Assembly (NCBI GenBank): GCA_012513425.1
Contig: JAAZCF010000083.1
Span: 1 to 8,839, forward strand
DNA length: 8,839 nt
Reading direction: 5' to 3'
Origin: Bacteroidales bacterium
GTDB lineage: Bacteria > Bacteroidota > Bacteroidia > Bacteroidales > UBA932
In this document: positions 6,767 to 8,839 of the stretch, piece after piece
Numbering within the stretch: the first letter of the stretch is position 1
Layout: each line of letters starts with the position of its first letter
Program-made: the position numbers and the translations under genes
Notes under the pieces: generated by a model
Database searches by the model: none
Told to the model about the DNA's origin: nothing
The model's input: only the letters and a program-made list of their open reading frames with translations

Positions 6767-7368
6767 TCAATAGCTTGAGGACCTTCGTGAAACAGAAGAT
6801 CCAAAATTGATAAATTACCGTAGAAACCCGCTTTTTCAGAAAAGATTTGATAATATGGCTTAGGCTCAAATATAGTTTGCTTTGCTTTTGGGTGAATTCG
6901 ATTGCGAAAATCATCTTCGCTTTCCTGATAGTAGTGATCTGTTGCAGTAATTGTGCATCTAAGTCCCAATTCGTTGGCTATATGTTTTGTTAATTGAAAA
7001 TTAAGGTCAAATAATCGCTCCGGTTTGCTATCCAAAATTGCCACAATATCGTCCCAATAATATTCAAAAAAAGAGGATGATCGATATGCAGACATAATAG
7101 CAATTTTATGCTGATGAAGCCAATTTTTGCTATAATCAATGCGTGTGGCACTTATAGGTTCAGAGCGAAGCGAATCATGACAGATAGGGAGTTGCAAAAC
7201 GCAAGGCCCTTCAGAGGCATAAATAACGCACCGACTGCGATATGATTGTTTTTGATAGTTTTCGAAAGCCTCAATTGCCACTAACGGATATTCCGCCAGG
7301 ATATGAAAATATTCAACCGGCGGAAAATAAGCGCAAGAGAGAAGAGCTATACTATTTGACAATGCCAC
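6757..7368 (-). CDS. WbqC-family protein
   Basis: The 203-residue product matches the WbqC family, found in O-antigen clusters and widely in Bacteroidota, with no established biochemical activity. Recognisable segments in order are CAYFPPVEYFHIL near the N-terminus, a YRSRCVIYASEGPCVLQLPI strand pair, WLHQHKIAIMSAYRSSSFF in the middle, and the C-terminal FYGNLSILDLLFHEGPQA block. Length is close to the family norm. There is no ATG near the expected N-terminus: the likely starts are GTG at 7368 or TTG at 7362, both inside the 3' end of lpxA, giving an overlap of 17 or 11 nt and probable coupled translation. The position directly behind lpxA fits a role in surface polysaccharide or lipid A-linked metabolism, but this is context only. 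Confidence 0.85.
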   Translation of the reverse strand: MALSNSIALLSCAYFPPVEYFHILAEYPLVAIEAFENYQKQSYRSRCVIYASEGPCVLQLPICHDSLRSEPISATRIDYSKNWLHQHKIAIMSAYRSSSFFEYYWDDIVAILDSKPERLFDLNFQLTKHIANELGLRCTITATDHYYQESEDDFRNRIHPKAKQTIFEPKPYYQIFSEKAGFYGNLSILDLLFHEGPQAIDFL

Positions 7369-8122
7369 GTTTGGAGGCTTTGATAAAGTCTAGAATAATC
7401 TTAGAATGTTTGCTTTCGGGGAATAACTCAGACACCATTCTGCATGCATCTGTGACATTATTGTCGCTATCGTAAATTATTGAATAAATGTTTTTAATTT
7501 CTTCAATGTCATCAATGGTAAAACCTCTGCGACGAAGACCAACGATATTGATACCTTCGAAAGCAATAGGGTTGCGAGCTGCTAAAATATAAGGAGGGAT
7601 GTCCTTATTAATAGCACTTGCCCCGCCAATCATGGCATGAGCGCCAATTCTTGAAAATTGATGGGCCATGGTGCCACCGCCAATAATTGCCCAATCATCA
7701 ATATCCGTTTCTCCGGCTATTCCTGTGTGGCTTACCAAAATACAATTATCTCCCACGTGGCAGTCATGAGCAATATGGGCATAGGACATAATAAGGCAAT
7801 TGTTGCCGATTTTTGTCAATGCTTTGCCGCTTGCTGCTGTGCCTCTATTGATTGTGGCGCATTCGCGAATAGTAGTATTATCACCAATTTCAACATAAGA
7901 GAGTTCTCCGGAAAATTTTAAATCCTGAGGAATTGCGCCAACTACTGCCCCTGGAAAAATACGACATCCATTACCAATTCTGACATGCTCCATAATGACA
8001 GCATGGGGCCCTATCCAACAATTGTCACCAATGATAGTGTCTGCAGCTATATAAGCAAAAGGTTCAATTGTTACATTTTCTCCGATTTTGGCATCGGGGT
8101 GCAAATAATACATTTCTTCCAT
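7352..8122 (-). CDS. lpxA: UDP-N-acetylglucosamine O-acyltransferase (LpxA)
   Basis: First committed step of lipid A synthesis: transfer of a 3-hydroxyacyl chain from acyl carrier protein to the 3-OH of UDP-GlcNAc, in the cytosol. The 256 residues begin with a left-handed beta-helix of hexapeptide repeats (to about 190), and include the GAIPQDLKFSGE segment. The catalytic histidine is H119 in AHIAHDCHVGD (E. coli H125), with H116 as the second conserved histidine. The C-terminal helical domain starts at the conserved GINIVGLRRRGF stretch. The ATG at 8122 lies three bases after the lpxC stop, so the two are surely co-transcribed; a second Met three codons in is possible. The lpxC-lpxA order is usual in Bacteroidota, but here lpxA is followed by a wbqC-like gene. 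Confidence 0.96.
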   Translation of the reverse strand: MEEMYYLHPDAKIGENVTIEPFAYIAADTIIGDNCWIGPHAVIMEHVRIGNGCRIFPGAVVGAIPQDLKFSGELSYVEIGDNTTIRECATINRGTAASGKALTKIGNNCLIMSYAHIAHDCHVGDNCILVSHTGIAGETDIDDWAIIGGGTMAHQFSRIGAHAMIGGASAINKDIPPYILAARNPIAFEGINIVGLRRRGFTIDDIEEIKNIYSIIYDSDNNVTDACRMVSELFPESKHSKIILDFIKASKRGIVK

Positions 8123-8125
8123 ATC

Positions 8126-8839
8126 TTATTTATTTTGTAAGAGGATTTTAGCAACATTTGTGTTGATGCGATGTCCTGTTTTTTTAGCGGTAATTTTTGC
8201 TTTTAAAGGGAGGCCGACCAGAGCGAAGTCACCAATCAGATCCAACATTTTGTGTCGGGCACATTCATTATCATAATGTAACTCAACATTGCTAAGATAT
8301 CCTTTTTTAACTTCTATGTTGCCGGCATTGAAAAGAGATGCTATTCGTTTTATCTGGTCCTCACTTGGGTCATTATCTACAATAACTAAGGATTTCTCCA
8401 TATCGCCACCTTTGATAAGGCCTGCAGCGGACAGTTGTTCCAATTGACTGAAAAAGCAGAAAGTGCGACAAGGTGCAATTTCTTTTGCATAGTTTAAGTC
8501 ATAGTTGAAGCTGTATTCTTGGACACCCACTACTGAAGAATTAAAATCTATCAAAAGATGCGCCTCAAAATGGTTGCAAGGCTCAATTGTGAGCTCTGCA
8601 TCAGTTTTATCATCTTTGTGAATATAAGGCTCTTTTATTTCAAAATATTGCCTTTCGGCATTTTGTTCAATCAAACCATCTTTTAGAAAAACAGTATTAA
8701 CCTTCACGCCTGAAGAAGCCGTGAATGCATCTAAGAGTGGCTGAATAAGACCAGGCTCACGCGTTGTGTAGATATTCACATCTTCGGCCGCGGCCACCGC
8801 AGACATCGAAGTCAGAACGGCAGCAGATGCAAGCAAACC
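8126..8839 (-). CDS. lpxC: UDP-3-O-acyl-GlcNAc deacetylase, C-terminal domain only, in a chimeric frame
   Basis: The open frame runs off the right edge and encodes two unrelated parts. From about 8662 downward it is the second domain of LpxC, the zinc deacetylase that commits UDP-acyl-GlcNAc to lipid A. Visible are NAERQYFEIKEP, EIAPCRTFCFF, AGLIKGGDMEKSLVIVD, the zinc motif HKMLD (8254-8240; E. coli H238/D242) and TGHRIN with the general-acid His (8173-8171; E. coli H265). The N-terminal domain with the third zinc ligand (E. coli H79) and the catalytic E78 is missing, so this frame could not make a working enzyme. The part above about 8663 comes from an iron-binding protein (separate entry). 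The gene stops right after the LpxC domain and is not extended by the FabZ dehydratase domain that most Bacteroidota LpxC proteins carry. The lpxC assignment is strong; the frame as a unit is probably artificial. Confidence 0.88.
   Translation of the reverse strand, partial: GLLASAAVLTSMSAVAAAEDVNIYTTREPGLIQPLLDAFTASSGVKVNTVFLKDGLIEQNAERQYFEIKEPYIHKDDKTDAELTIEPCNHFEAHLLIDFNSSVVGVQEYSFNYDLNYAKEIAPCRTFCFFSQLEQLSAAGLIKGGDMEKSLVIVDNDPSEDQIKRIASLFNAGNIEVKKGYLSNVELHYDNECARHKMLDLIGDFALVGLPLKAKITAKKTGHRINTNVAKILLQNK
8663..8839 (-). other. Foreign-looking fragment: N-terminus of an iron(III) ABC transporter binding protein (FutA/FbpA-like)
   Basis: Read leftward from base 8839 this encodes the end of a signal peptide (Leu/Ala-rich, ending AVAAA), then EDVNIYTTREPGLIQPLL and VKVNTVFLKDGLIE. 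These are the characteristic mature N-terminal strands of periplasmic Fe3+-binding proteins, closest by eye to those of Alphaproteobacteria. The frame has no stop and no initiator ATG in view. GC is about 49% across 8681-8839 by hand count, against about 37% across 8521-8640. The switch to LpxC falls at GLIEQ (8677-8663), a stretch both proteins could encode similarly. It is most likely sequence from another organism joined at a contig end. Confidence 0.8.

Noticed and set aside
7242..7921. Two plus-strand open frames (7242-7475 and 7658-7921) opposite wbqC and lpxA
   Set aside because: Both mirror strongly conserved coding sequence; the Cys/Ala-rich translation of the second comes from antisense hexapeptide-repeat codons.

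Overview
The window looks like chromosomal DNA of a low-GC member of the Bacteroidota, most likely Bacteroidales. Three things support this. The genes lack Shine-Dalgarno sequences but several have promoters of the Bacteroidota type (TTTG, about 19-20 bp, TAnnTTTG). PurB, LpxA and the LpxC remnant read like Bacteroidales versions. The gene mix (M6 protease, LAB_N protein, WbqC, YraN) is ordinary for that group. There are no RNA genes, CRISPR arrays, insertion sequences or recognisable hairpin terminators, and no gene-free stretch longer than about 75 bp.

Layout. Positions 1-906 (minus) hold the N-terminal 302 residues of a secreted M6-family metalloprotease that runs off the left edge. A 73-bp spacer carries two back-to-back promoters, one for the protease and one for a rightward operon. 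That operon (980-4973, plus) is tightly packed: a GT2 sugar transferase without membrane helices, a membrane protein made of two LAB_N repeats, an ArnT/PMT-like GT39 membrane glycosyltransferase, and alanine racemase (alr). Alr meets a leftward series head-on, with the two stop codons sharing the four bases TTAA. Read in its own direction, the leftward series is lpxC (partial), lpxA, wbqC-like, yraN, purB (8839 down to 4970).

How the genes fit together. The GT2, LAB_N and GT39 genes form a plausible pathway: a sugar is charged onto polyprenyl phosphate in the cytosol, moved across the inner membrane, and transferred to an envelope acceptor on the periplasmic side. The acceptor, and the transport role of the LAB_N protein, are inference. 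Alr supplies D-alanine for peptidoglycan, and lpxC/lpxA carry out early lipid A synthesis, so both halves of the window are largely devoted to the envelope; purB (purine synthesis) and yraN are housekeeping.

Main caution. The right-hand 160-177 bases do not belong with the rest. The open frame there starts as an alphaproteobacterial-type iron(III) ABC-transporter binding protein (signal peptide plus mature N-terminus) and switches in frame to the C-terminal half of LpxC near 8663-8680. GC rises from about 37% to about 49% at the switch. It is most simply an assembly chimera at a contig end, not a new fusion protein. I did not find a convincing undescribed system; the best candidate for follow-up is the three-gene polyprenyl-sugar module.
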